From NCBI RefSeq assembly GCF_964355755.1, contig NC_092676.1, positions 12,136,288 to 12,200,287 of the forward strand: a stretch of DNA of 64,000 bases. The letters are read 5' to 3'. Source of the DNA: Antedon mediterranea. Lineage: Eukaryota; Echinodermata; Crinoidea; Comatulida; Antedonidae. The position numbers were made by a program, and so were the translations under genes. Under the pieces are notes generated by a model. The model searched no databases. It saw only the letters and a list, made by a program, of their open reading frames with translations, and was not told the DNA's origin. Shown one piece after another: positions 23,735 through 36,499 of the stretch (position 1 is its first letter; every line of letters starts with the position of its first letter).

Positions 23735-25103
23735 TCAACCAATTATTTGGTTGGATACGAGTTTAGGGTAGGAAGTTAAGTACGAGTTGGCATGGGTACG
23801 AGTCGAGCCAGGGGTGAATCGACCAGAGTACACCCGGCCACCAGAAGTGATTACATTTTACACAAGTGCGGTACGATTCTAGGCCTATCTCCGCTGTGGT
23901 TGCCACGTGCGATTTCATAATAGAATAGCGGCGTTTTGTGTGGATTGTCGAAATAATCAGCCTTTAGTTTATGGTGTTTTTAATATAATTTATTCCTAAA
24001 GAATTACGTGTTAAAATTATAGTTTCTATTGATACTATTAGGCCTAATTACTAGTCTCTAAACCCATGTCTATTCTAGTAGTAGCTGTGTTGGTGTGTGT
24101 GACGTGTGTGTTAGTTTAGTTATGACACAGTCAGAGTAATAAGTCAGCAAAATTAAACAATAAACATTACACAAAAATACATTTTTTATTCTCGTGGGTC
24201 TAATCTTCCCATCTCATGTGTTCATATACGCGCATTTTTTTAAGTTCCTTTGAGTACATGCATATTGTTTGATAATAAAATAGCAGAATTAAAAAATTAC
24301 AGTAAACAAATTATACACATTCTTTATTCTTGTGGGTCTAAGCTTTCTTTGGGCTATGTCCAATGAATTACTACTTAGTTTAATGTCTTGCCTAGCTGTC
24401 GATTAGCCTCGACTCGAAGAAGAGTGCACGAAGGCAATCACGTGAATTGACTTAGAATCCTAGGCCTACTGTAGAAAGTATCGTATCGCAGTTGTGTAAT
24501 CACTTCTTGTTGCTATACGCTTGGGTTCACACGGAACAACAAATTGAACTGATGAATTATTCATGTTTATTTTGTGACGTTTCATGAGGGGTCCCCAACT
24601 TAGGTACGGAAAAATAAATCGCCACCCGGCCGCCCTACTAGAGCATAGGCTACAGGCCTGCAGGAATGGGAAATCTGTCCTAGCTATAGGCATAGGCCTA
24701 CATTGAGACGCTCAAAAAAGCCATCCTATGAGCATAAAAAGGCCTCGTAGAGCCAGACATGTTAACATATACTACACAGTACTAGTACGTCTACCATTTA
24801 TTATAGTTCCATGGTACTAAGGATCACTACACTACTATCTAGGTCTAGTAGGCTAGGGTAGGGTTCCAGTAATTTCGGTCGCGTTTTTTCAGGAGGGCAT
24901 GTGAGAGGTGAGGTAGGTTAGCCCAGCTAGGCTAAACTAACATGTAAGTAGTATTCTACCATGGGATTGGAACGAGTCGGCATGGGGGTGGGTACGGGTT
25001 GATCTTTATCCGTATTCTAGGGTGCTGGTCAACCCGTAACCTACCCATGTCAACTCGAACCAAACTTGGCTAACTCGTACCCAAATAATTGGTCAACTCG
25101 TAC
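23735..25103. mobile_element. Nested element with ~100-bp imperfect TIRs (left-arm copy)
   Basis: CAACCAATTATTTGG followed by several TACGAGTT words (23,735-23,830) is mirrored by AACTCGTACC words ending near 25,103. In both the order outward-in is CCAATTATTTGG, TACGAGTT, CATGGGTA and then a GGGT/TCGACCAG-like word. This suggests an ancient foldback-type or TIR element lying inside the palindrome arm. The corresponding right-arm copy (31,282-31,860) is shorter because it lacks the 783-bp segment. Confidence 0.4.
23840..24622. mobile_element. Left-arm-only 783-bp segment between 9-bp direct repeats
   Basis: CACCCGGCC occurs at 23,831-23,839 and again at 24,623-24,631. The right arm has a single copy at the equivalent site (reverse complement GGCCGGGTG near 31,758) with nothing between. 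Inside, about 23,843-23,887 and 24,461-24,507 form an imperfect inverted repeat beginning AGAAGTGATTACA and abutting AGGCCTA. Either a transposon with a 9-bp target duplication inserted here, or the right arm lost the segment by recombination between the short repeats. There is no transposase. The inner inverted repeat does not reach the right edge, which weakens a simple insertion model. Confidence 0.6.
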
Positions 25104-26498
25104 CAATAGCTTTATAGCTTTATTGATAGCTGGGTTCAAATCTAGGTTGGGACGGTTTTTTCTCATTCTAAAACAGATTTCCTTATAATAATAAAATAAT
25201 ATCGACCTATGAATTTAACTGTAATATTGTATTGTATACATAATATTAGTAGTAATAGCAATTCCCATTGCATTTATTATTATAATATATTTTACGGTTA
25301 CCCCTTAATTATACTATACTAGTATAACTTCCTTGTTATATTTTATAATATTTTTTTCATAATTCAACAATTTTTTTTCACAGCTAATTATCAAACTGAA
25401 TCATCACACACCAAATCTCATGAAATCTCTAGTGTATTTCTCCAAGCTAATCCAGCTACATGGTATTGCCTTGAGGCTAAACTACACTGTATACTGGGCA
25501 CTACCATCATTCCTGGCCCGTCAACCTGGACCACATTATGGTCCAACACAGTCGTGCACTACTGATTCCAAATAGTGAATTGCATCCTGTGTCAAGGATT
25601 TATTTGCACTTATGCTTATTTCCTCCAACATACAGAGTACGTTGGGCTTTTAATTTGCTTTTATACCTGTTAATTAAAAAATCGTGTATGCCTATTGTTG
25701 CATAAAGATCAAATTTAGACTGTAAATACTGGGATGATCACCCTAAATTTTCTTTTTCATTTAACAATTTTATATTTCACAGCCAGAAAAAAGCATACAG
25801 GGTTTTTTTTATTCATAACTGTTGAATTGCATCCCAATACATGGTACCTATTGGTATTATATCTATAATAATAAAGTACTCTCTTATAAATAGATGTATC
25901 TCTCCAAACTACCTAATCTAATAATAGTACTATTAGCATACTACTGTACACTTTGTAGACAAGAAATAAGTTGTATCCACCTAGAGGACTTATGTTAGTA
26001 CTGTACAGTTGATCGTCCTCTCACTGGTCTGGTCAACATAATCTACGCCTAGATTATTACAGTAATTAAAGTACATTATTACAGAGATTTTTTTTTTTCA
26101 GAAATCAAAGTTATGTGTATAGAAAGCAGTACTCGTATTTAAAACTAAGCAGGTTGTACTGAACGCAAACTAACAGGAAACTTTTGAATATTTTTTGTTG
26201 TTGAAAATGATGGAATCCTAACTTCAATTTCCACGAACTGGAGACGAAGACATATTACGACCCTTTTATTTAAATTTATTTGGATAGACCTCCATGTAAA
26301 TTCATTAAAGGCTATATGATTGTTTTATATTTTAATATGTGATAGTAGAAAATCATTGTGTATAATGAGGACTATGAATCTGATATTTACTTGCATTCTC
26401 ATCTTTTTAAAATTTTATTTATAATGCTGGTAATGAATTTACTATTTAAAAAGTCATGTGTCCACTTATCTCAAATTGTGGCACACCTCTAACCTTTG

Positions 26499-26556
26499 TA
26501 ATAATAATAAAAATAATAAGATTTTTATAGCGCACATACCACTCCAGAGTGCTCAA
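26499..26556 (-). mobile_element. Retroelement tail fragment, left arm only
   Basis: About 58 bp reads on the minus strand as TTGAGCACTC…GCGCTATAAAAATC followed by TTATTATT-type repeats. The right arm lacks it at the equivalent site (near 29,893, GTAGAACTGACTGTG). A GCGCTATA-(ATT)n end is common among invertebrate LINE/SINE 3' tails; the family is not determined. Confidence 0.5.
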
Positions 26557-28158
26557 GAACTGACTGTGTTCTATATGAGTACATTTAATTTGCCATATAG
26601 TAGTGTTTCCACCATACTTCAACCTGGTAATTGAATACATTTCATCGGGGTAAAATTATCACCTTTAACATAAAGTATCCTCCTGAAACATGTATTTGTA
26701 CTGTACTGCATCTACTATTCATTTAATTACTTAATACTAATTTGGGTGATTTATGTCTTAACTTCAGGAATGATCTGAGGCTAGAAGAACGAATTTCTGC
26801 ACATATAATTTATATAAAAAATAAACCAATGTTTTCCTAAAAATTTAACCCCTAGGTAGATAACTAACAAAGAAATTATTGAAATTGTGTTCTCACAATA
26901 TATGTGTACTGTATCTACATATGCATACTGCTGTACTTGTTTTTAACCGCATAATGGCATTAACAAAAAAGAATGTTTTATAATTATTATGTTATTTCCA
27001 AATATTAAAGGTCTGAAACAGAAACTAAATGTTACCAAACTATGTTTTTGAAAATCTCTATGATATAATATAACAATATGAACATAATATTAAATTATAT
27101 TGACTATTTTTGATAATCATCATGTCCTTATAAATTCATTTATATTTCTTTTGTGTAATATAGTTCATATATTATGTATTAAATAAATTGGTAAGGCCCT
27201 ATACTGTTTATATTTAAGGAAAGTTTATATACACTATTATTTTATGCCTACCAATATTAGTATTAATTGTTTATGTAAATATTTTGTCTAATTGCATTGA
27301 TTTTTTGTATAGGTCAATGGCATTAATGTTTTCTCAAATCAAATTAGCCTAATAATGCCATATTTAGAAACACAATTCATTGATTTCTGATATTCTGTAC
27401 TTGTGTATGCATTACTAAAATAGTAGTTATTTTATTTCATTTATAATGTATGTATAAACTTTTATTCAGTTTTTTTGGACATTTTTGAGTTTAAAAATTA
27501 TTAAAATACCTATCTACCTTTCTGTTATTGTTACTATTATAATATTTTTTGAGGCAGATTGATTTCAATAAAAAAATTTTAAACAATTAATTTGATTTAT
27601 ACTGTACTATGTTAGTTCAGGAGATGAAGTGTGTGTTGGTAGAATCTGGTGTGTTGGAGGTTGGTGATGTGAGGTGTATTTTTGTCACTTTAAGACCTAA
27701 ATTAGATGTTTTCTGAAGATAGGCTTTCAAACAACTCCAAGAAGATTCACACAAAAATAATTACTTCCCAATAAAAGAGTATGTAACAGTGTATATTACA
27801 CTACATTGAATAAACTCGAGCGGAAAAATAACACACATAAAAAATAATTCATTTCCTTGTCGAAAAGCGCCCTCTCTAGTTTTCTATTAATTTATTAATA
27901 ATTATTATTAATTAATGAGTAATATAAACTTATTTTTAACATTTAATGCTGGAAGCTGATTCTACTCCTAACAAGGTGTCATACCTCCAAATTTCGTCAA
28001 CGTATTCAAAGCACTTCAATAAATATCACATTGAACATTAAAAATTAGGGTTATGGATAGAATTTTGCTTAAAAACATATACAAAAAACATCGATAAAAA
28101 ATACTTTTCGAATTTAAAAACATTTGAAACTTCTTTTATATGTTCAATATAGGTTGCT

Positions 28159-28330
28159 CTATTCACAGAAACAAAAAGTTTTTTGTTGGTTGTTTCTTTC
28201 AAAATCATTATTAGGTTTAAAAAATGCATTGGAATTGTATGGTCTTTCATAAGTGTACATTTTGTAGAAACGTAAATTTAAAAAATCAGTAATATGGCTT
28301 GATAGTTATTTTTTTTTTTGCAATATGGAT
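28159..28330. other. Palindrome spacer
   Basis: This non-repeated AT-rich sequence of about 170 bp lies between GGTTGCTC (end of the left arm) and GAGCAACC (start of the right arm). No motif stands out. Confidence 0.75.
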
Positions 28331-31300
28331 GGAGCAACCTATATTGAACATTTATACCAAGTATCAAATGTTTTTGAATACGAAAACTATTTTTTATCGA
28401 TGTTTTTTGTATATGTTTTAAGCAAAATTCTATCCATAACCCTAATTTTTAATGTTCAATGTGATATCTATTGAAGTGCTTTGAATACGTTGATGAAATT
28501 TGGAGGTATGAAACTTTGTTTGGAGTAGAATCAGCTTCCAGCATCAAATGTTAAAAATATGTTCATATTACTCATTAATTAATAATAATTATTAATAAAT
28601 TAATAGAAAACTAGAGAGGGCGTTTTCGACAAGGAAATGAATGTTTTTTTATGTGTGTTATTTTTCCGCTCGAATTCATTCAATGTACTTTAATATACAC
28701 TATTACATACTATTTTATTGGGAAGCCTATTCACTTCTTTTCTTCAGAAAACATCTCATTTAGGTCTTAAAGTCACAAAAATACACCTCACATCACCAAC
28801 CTCAAACACACCAGATTCTACCAACACACACTTCATCTTCACACATCTCCTGAACTAACATAGTACAGTATAAGTCAAATTAAATGTTTTAAATTTTTTT
28901 ATTGAAATCAATCTTCTGCAAAAAATATTATAATAGTAACAATAACAGAAAGGTTGATAGGTATTTTAATATTTTTTAAACTTAAAAAGGTAAAAAAAAA
29001 ACTGAATAAATGTTTATACATACATTATAAATGGAATAAAATAACTACTATTTTAGTAATGCATACACAAGTAAAGAATATCAGAAATCAATGAATTATG
29101 TGTCTAAATATGGCATTATTAGGCCAATTTGCTTTGAGAAAAACATTAAGGCCATTGGCCTATACAAAAAATCAATGCAATAAGACAAAATAGTTACATA
29201 AACAATTAATACTAATATTGGTAGGTATAAAATAATAGTGTATATAAACTTTCCTTAAATATAAACAGTATAGGGCCTTACCAATTTATTTAATACATAA
29301 TATATGAACTATATTACACAAAAGAAATATAAATGAATTTATAAGGACATGATTATCAATATAATTTAATATTATGTTCATATTATTATATTATATCATA
29401 GAGATTTTTAAAAACATAGTTTGGTAACATTTAGTTTCTGTTTCAGACCTTTAATATTTGGAAATAACCTATAATAATTATAAAACATTCTTGTTTTCAA
29501 TGCCATTATGCGGTTAAAAACAAGTACAGCAGCATGCATGTGTAGATACAGTACACCTATATATTGTGAGAACATAATTTCAATAATTTCTTTGTTAGTT
29601 ATCAACCTAGGGGTTAAATTATTAGCAAAACATTGGTTTATTTTTTATATGTGTACAGAAATTCGTTCTTCTAGCCTCAGATCATTCCTGAAGTTAGACA
29701 TAAATCACATAAATTAGTATTAAGTAATGGATATTAGATGAAGTATAGTACAAATACATGTTTCAGGAGGATACTTTATGTTAAAGGTGATAATTAGTTT
29801 AAATGTTACCCCAATGAAATTTATTCAATTACCAGGTTGAAGTAGTCTGGTGGAAACACTACTATATGTACTCATGTAGAACACAGTCAGTTCTACCAAA
29901 GTTAGAGGTGGGTGCCAACATTTGAGATAAGTGGAAACATGACCTTTTCAATAGTAAATTCATTACCAGCATTATAAATAAAATGTTAAAAAGATGAGAA
30001 TGCAAGTAAATATTAGATTCATAGTCCTCATTATGCACAATGGTTTTCTACTATCACATTATTAAAATATAAAGCAATCATATAGCCTTTAATGAATTTA
30101 CATGGAGGTCTATCCAAATAAATTTAAATAAAAGGGTCGTAATATGTCTTTGTCTCCAGTTCATGGAAAATGAACAAAAAATATTCAAAATATCCTGCCA
30201 GTTTGCGTTCAGTACAACCTGCTTAGTTTTTAATACGAGTACTGCTTTCTATACAAATAACTTTGATTTCTGCAACAACAAAAAAATCTCTGTAATAATA
30301 GTACTTTTTAATTACTGTAATAATCTAGGCATAGATTATGTTGACCAGGCCAGTGAGAGGACGATCGACTGTACAGTACTACTATAAGTCCTCTAGGTGG
30401 ATACAACTTATTTCTTGTCTACAAAGTGTACGGTAGTATGCTAATAGTACTATTATTAGATTAGGTAGTTGGAGTAGTTTGGAGAGATACATCTATTTAT
30501 AAGAGAGTACTTTATATTTATAGATATAATACCAATAGGTACCATGTATTGGGATGCAATTCAACAGTTATGAATAAAAAAAACCCTGTATGCTTTTTTC
30601 TGGCTGTGAAATATAAAATTGTTAAATGAAAAAGAAAATTTAGGGTGATCATCCCAGTATTTACAGTCTAAATTTGATCTTTATGCAACAATAGGCATAA
30701 ACGATTTTTTATTTAACAGGTATAAAAGCAAATTAAAAGCCCTACGTACTCTGTATGTTGGAGGAAATAAGCATAAGTGCAAATAAATCCTTGACACAGG
30801 ATGCAATTCACTATTTGGAATCAGTAGTACACGACTGTGTTGGACCATAATGTGGTCCAGGTTGACGGGCCAGGAATGATGGTAGTGCCCAGTATACAGT
30901 GTAGTTTAGCCTCAAGGCAATACCATGTAGCTGGATTAGCTTGGAGAAATACACTAGAGATTTCATGAGATTTGGTGTGTGATGATTCAGTTTGATAATT
31001 AGCTGTGAAAAAAAATTGTTGAATTATGAAGAAAATATTGTAAAATATAACAAGGAAGTTATACTAGTATAGTATAATTAAGGGGAAACCGTAAAATATA
31101 TTATAATAATAAATGCAATGGGAATTACTATTACTACTAATATTATGTATACAATACAATATTACAGTTAAATTCATAGGTCGATATTATTTTATTATTA
31201 TAAGGAAATCTGTTTTAGAATGAGAAAAAACCGTCCCAACCTAGATTTGAACCCAGCTATCAATAAAGCTATAAAGCTATTGGTACGAGTTGACCAATTA

Positions 31301-32189
31301 TTTGGGTACGAGTTAGCCAAGTTTGGTTCGAGTTGACATGGGTACGTTACGGGTTGACCAGCACCCTAGAATACGGATAAAGATCAACCCGTACCCACCC
31401 CCATGCCGACTCGTTCCAATCCCATGGTAGAATACTACTTACATGTTAGTTTAGCCTAGCTGGGCTAACCTACCTCACCTCTCACATGCCCTCCTGAAAA
31501 AACGCGACCGAAATTACTGGAACCCTACCCTAGCCTACTAGACCTAGATAGTAGTGTAGTGATCCGTAGTACCATGGAACTATAATAAATGGTAGACGTA
31601 CTAGTACTGTGTAGTATATGTTAACATGTCTGGCTCTACAAGGCCTTTTTATGCTCATATAGGATGGCTTTTTTGGGCGTCCCAATGTAGGCCTATGCCT
31701 ATAGCTAGGACAGATTTCCCATTCCTGCAGGCCTGTAGCCTATGCTCTAGTAGGGCGGCCGGGTGTACTCTGGTCGATTCACCCCTGGTCGACTCGTACC
31801 CATGCCAACTCGTACTTAACTTCCTACCCTAAACTCGTATCCAACCAAATAATTGATTGATTTCCCGCTAGAATAGTAGGCCTAGTCTAGCTACAATATT
31901 CATTATGCCCTTCTAAAAAGGTAGATGAGCTACTAGACTAATTACGTAATTCGTATAATAATAACAATAATTGACTAGAAGGCCTAAAAGCGGCGGAAAA
32001 CACCTATCCATTCTTGCATGGCAGTACGAAAACCTGCCTATGGTTGTACATCATTGTAAATTGTCAACACACACTGAGCTACAGACAGTGTACCGTGTGT
32101 TAAAAGTACGGCATTTATAGCAGACAGCAACGTGTATAACTTGCTATAGTTTTACAGATAGCACCTGTGGACAGTAGCAGAATCGGGTG
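28331..32189 (-). repeat. Right arm of large palindrome
   Basis: This is the reverse complement of 23,406-28,158, running from GAGCAACCTATATTGAACAT to GCAGAATCGGGTG, where array C begins in plus orientation. It is about 0.9 kb shorter, chiefly because of the missing 783-bp segment. The short open frames, for example 29,408-29,605 on the minus strand, are not conserved in the other arm and are not called. Confidence 0.85.
31282..31860. mobile_element. Nested TIR element, right-arm copy
   Basis: GGTACGAGTTGACCAATTA at 31,282 is mirrored by AACTCGTATCCAACCAAAT ending at about 31,860. The copy is about 580 bp and appears to be the state without the 783-bp segment. Superfamily unknown. Confidence 0.4.
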
Positions 32190-34179
32190 TAAAATCACAT
32201 TTGAAACCGTTTAGACCATTTTGAGCATGTCGATAAAACTTTTCACACAAAAACATCAAAGTGTACAAAATAGCTTCAAATCGCATTTAGAGAGGTTTTA
32301 GACCATTTTGTGCATTTCGATAAAACTTTTCACACAAAAACATCAAAGTGTACAAAATAACTTCAAATCGCATTTAGAGACGTTTTAGACCATTTTGAGC
32401 ATGTCGATAAAACTTTTCACACAAAAACATCAAAGTGCACAGAATAGTTTCAAATCGCATTTGGAGACGTTTTAGACCATTTTGTGCATTTCGATAAAAC
32501 TTTTCACATAAAAACATCAAAGTGCACAAAATAGCTTCAAATCGCATTTAGACACGTTTTAGACCATTTTGGGCATTTCGATTAAACTTGGTTACACAAA
32601 AACATAAAAGTGCTTAAAATCACATTTCACACCGTTTTAGAGCATTTTGAGCATTTCGATAAAACTTTTCACACAAAAACATCAAAGTGTACAAAATAGC
32701 TTCAAATCGCATTTAGAGAGGTTTTAGACCATTTTGTGCATTTCGATAAAAATTTTCACATAAAAACATCGAAGTGCTTAGAATAGCTTCAAATCGCATT
32801 TGGAGACGTTTTAGACCATTTTGTGCATTTCGATGAAACTTGGTTACACAAAAACATCAAACTGCTTAAAATCACATTTGACCGTTTTAGAGCATTTTGA
32901 GCATTTCGATAAAACTTTTCACACAAAAACATCAAAGTGCACAAAATAGCTTCAAATCGCATTTCGAGACGTTTTAGAAAATTTTGTGCATTTCAATAAA
33001 ACTTTTCAAAAAAAAACATAAAAGTGAACAGAATAGCTTCAAATTGCGTTTGGAGACGTTTTAGAGCATTTTGTGTATTTCGATAAAATGTGTTAACATA
33101 AAAATACCAAAGTGTTTAGAATATCTTCAAATCGCATTTGGAGACGTTTTAGACCATTTTGTGCATTTCGATGAAACTTGGTTACACAAAAACTTAAAAG
33201 TGCTTAAAATCACATTTCAAACCGTTTTAGAGCATTTTGAGCATTTCGATAAAACTTTTCACACTAAAACATCAAAGTGCACAAAATAGCTTCAAATCGC
33301 ATTTAGAGATGTTTTAGACCATTTTGTGCAATTCGATAAAAGTTTTCACACAAAAACATGAAATTGCACAAAATAGCTAAATATCGTGTTTGAAAACGTT
33401 TTAGACCATTTTGTGCATTTCGATGAAACTTGGTTACACAAAAACATCAAAGTGCTTAAAATCACATTTGAAACCGTTTAGACCATTTTGAGCATTTCGA
33501 TAAAACTTTTCACACGCAAATATCAAAGTGTACAGAATAGCTTCAAATTGCATTTGGAGACGTTTTAGACCATTTTGTGCATTTCGATAAAATGTGTTAA
33601 CATGAAAAGACCAAAGTGTTTAGAATATCTTCAAATCGCATTTGGAGACGTTTTAGACCATTTTGTGCATTTCGATGAAACTTGGTTACACAAAAAAATC
33701 AAAGTGCTTAAAATCACATTTAAAACCGTTTTAGAGCATTTTGAGCATTTCGATAAAACTTTTCACACAAAAACATCAAAGTGCACAGAATATCTTAAAA
33801 TGGCATTTGGAGACGTTTTAGACTATTTTGTTCATTTCGAAAAAACTTGTTAACATAAAAACATCGAAGTGCTTAAAATCACATTTAAAACCGTTTTAGA
33901 GCATTTTGAGCATTTCGATAAAACTTTTCACACAAAAACATCAAAGTGTACAAAATAACTTCAAATCGCATTTAGAGACGTTTTAGACCATTTTGTGCAT
34001 TTCGATAAAACTTTTCACACAAAAACATCAAATTGCACAAAATAGCTTAATATCGTGTTTGAAAACGTTTTAGACCAATTTGAGCATGTCGATAAAACTT
34101 TTCACACAAAAACATAAAAGTGAACAGAATAGCTTCAAATTGGATTTGGAGACGTTTTAGAGCATTTTGTGCATTTCGA

Positions 34180-36490
34180 TAAAATGTGTTAACATAAAAA
34201 GACCAAAGTGTTTAGAATATCTTCAAATCACATTTGGAGACGTTTTAGACCATTTTTTGCATTTCGATGAAACTTGGTTACACAAAAACATCAAAGTGCT
34301 TAAAACCGTTGCTTAAAATCACATTTAAAACCGTTTTAGAGCATTTTGAGCATTTCGTTAAAACTTTTCACACAAAAACATCAAAGTGTACAAAATAGCT
34401 TCAAATCGCATTTAGAGAGGTTTTAGACCATTTTGTGCATTTCGATAAAACTTTTCACACAAAAACATCAAAGTGTACAAAATAGCTTCAAATGGCATTT
34501 AGAGACGTTTTAGACCATTTTGGGCATTTCGATGAAACTTAGTTACACAAATACATAAAAGTCCTTAAAATCACATTTCAAACCGTTTTAGAGCATTTTG
34601 AGCATTTCGATAAAACTTTTCACACAAAAACATCAAAGTGCACAAAATAGCTTCAAATCGCATTTAGAGATGTTTTAGACCATTTTGTGCAATTCGATAA
34701 AACTTTTAACACAAAAACATCAAATTGCACAAAATAGCTTAATATCGTGTTTGAAAACGTTTTAGACCATTTTGAGCATGTCGATAAAACTTTTCACACA
34801 AAAACATAAAAGTGAACAGAATAGCTTCAAATTGGATTTGGAGACGTTTTAGAGCATTTTGTGCATTTCGATAACATGTGTTAACATAAAAAGACCAAAG
34901 TGTTTAGAATATCTTCAAATCACATTTGGAGACGTTTTAGACCATTTTTTGCATTTCGATGAAACTTGGTTACACAAAAACATCAAAGTGCTTAAAACCG
35001 TTGCTTAAAATCACATTTAAAACCGTTTTAGAGCATTTTGAGCATTTCGTTAAAACTTTTCACACAAAAACATCAAAGTGTACAAAATAGCTTCAAATCG
35101 CATTTAGAGAGGTTTTAGACCATTTTGTGCATTTCGATAAAACTTTTCACACAAAAACATCAAAGTGTACAAAATAGCTTCAAATGGCATTTAGAGACGT
35201 TTTAGACCATTTTGGGCATTTCGATGAAACTTAGTTACACAAATACATAAAAGTCCTTAAAATCACATTTCAAACCGTTTTAGAGCATTTTGAGCATTTC
35301 GATAAAACTTTTCACACAAAATCATCAAAGTGCACAAAATAGCTTCAAATCGCATTTAGAGATGTTTTAGACCATTTTGTGCAATTCGATAAAACTTTTC
35401 ACACAAAAACATCAAATTGCACAAAATAGCTTAATATCGTGTTTGAAAACGTTTTAGACCATTTTGAGCATGTCGATAAAACTTTTCACACAAAAACATA
35501 AAAGTGAACAGAATAGCTTCAAATTGGATTTGGAGACGTTTTAGAGCATTTTGTGCATTTCGATAAAATGTGTTAACATAAAAAGACCAAAGTGTTTAGA
35601 ATATCTTCAAATCACATTTGGAGACGTTTTAGACCATTTTTTGCATTTCGATGAAACTTGGTTACACAAAAACATCAAAGTGCTTAAAACCGTTGCTTAA
35701 AATCACATTTAAAACCGTTTTAGAGCATTTTGAGCATTTCGTTAAAACTTTTCACACAAAAACATCAAAGTGTACAAAATAGCTTCAAATCGCATTTAGA
35801 GAGGTTTTAGACCATTTTGTGCATTTCGATAAAACTTTTCACACAAAAACATCAAAGTGTACAAAATAGCTTCAAATGGCATTTAGAGACGTTTTAGACC
35901 ATTTTGGGCATTTCGATGAAACTTAGTTACACAAATACATAAAAGTCCTTAAAATCACATTTCAAACCGTTTTAGAGCATTTTGAGCATTTCGATAAAAC
36001 TTTTCACACAAAAACATCAAAGTGCACAAAATAGCTTCAAATCGCATTTAGAGATGTTTTAGACCATTTTGTGCAATTCGATAAAACTTTTCACACAAAA
36101 ACATCAAATTGCACAAAATAGCTTAATATCGTGTTTGAAAACGTTTTAGACCATTTTGAGCATGTCGATAAAACTTTTCACACAAAAACATAAAAGTGAA
36201 CAGAATAGCTTCAAATTGGATTTGGAGACGTTTTAGAGCATTTTGTGCATTTCGATAAAATGTGTTAACATAAAAAGACCAAAGTGTTTAGAATATCTTC
36301 AAATCACATTTGGAGACGTTTTAGACCATTTTTTGCATTTCGATGAAACTTGGTTACACAAAAACATCAAAGTGCTTAAAACCGTTGCTTAAAATCACAT
36401 TTAAAACCGTTTTAGAGCATTTTGAGCATTTCGTTAAAACTTTTCACACAAAAACATCAAAGTGTACAAAATAGCTTCAAATCGCATTTA
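34180..36490 (+). repeat. 692-bp higher-order repeat block
   Basis: The distinctive junction AAAACCGTTGCTTAAAATC recurs with GCTTAAAATC at 34,311, 35,003, 35,695 and 36,387, exactly 692 bp apart each time, with nearly identical sequence between. It also occurs at 41,697, and at 59,911 and 60,603 (again 692 bp). Confidence 0.85.
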
Positions 36491-36499
36491 GAGAGGTTT

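Larger units (their letters stand above)
23406..28158 (+). repeat. Left arm of large palindrome
   Basis: The sequence from the array C edge (CACCCGATTCTGC at 23,406) to GGTTGCTC at about 28,158 is repeated in reverse complement at 28,331-32,189. Mismatches are scattered at a few percent by eye and there are several indels. Matching landmarks include CTAACTAGTTCA-type sequence near 27,611/28,858, CATTATGGTCCAACACAG near 25,540/30,845 and TGTACAACCATAGGCAGG near 23,546/32,050. No convincing gene was found in the arm. It carries a 783-bp segment and a ~58-bp retroelement tail that the right arm lacks. Confidence 0.85.

Noticed and set aside
29408-29605. Small gene in the right palindrome arm
   Set aside because: The equivalent left-arm sequence (about 26,860-27,050) is interrupted by a stop and shifts, and there is no domain.
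23406-32189. Palindrome as a missed-adapter sequencing artefact
   Set aside because: Such artefacts give arms identical apart from read error. Here the arms differ by a 783-bp segment, a ~58-bp tail and scattered substitutions. Long-read confirmation would still be decisive.
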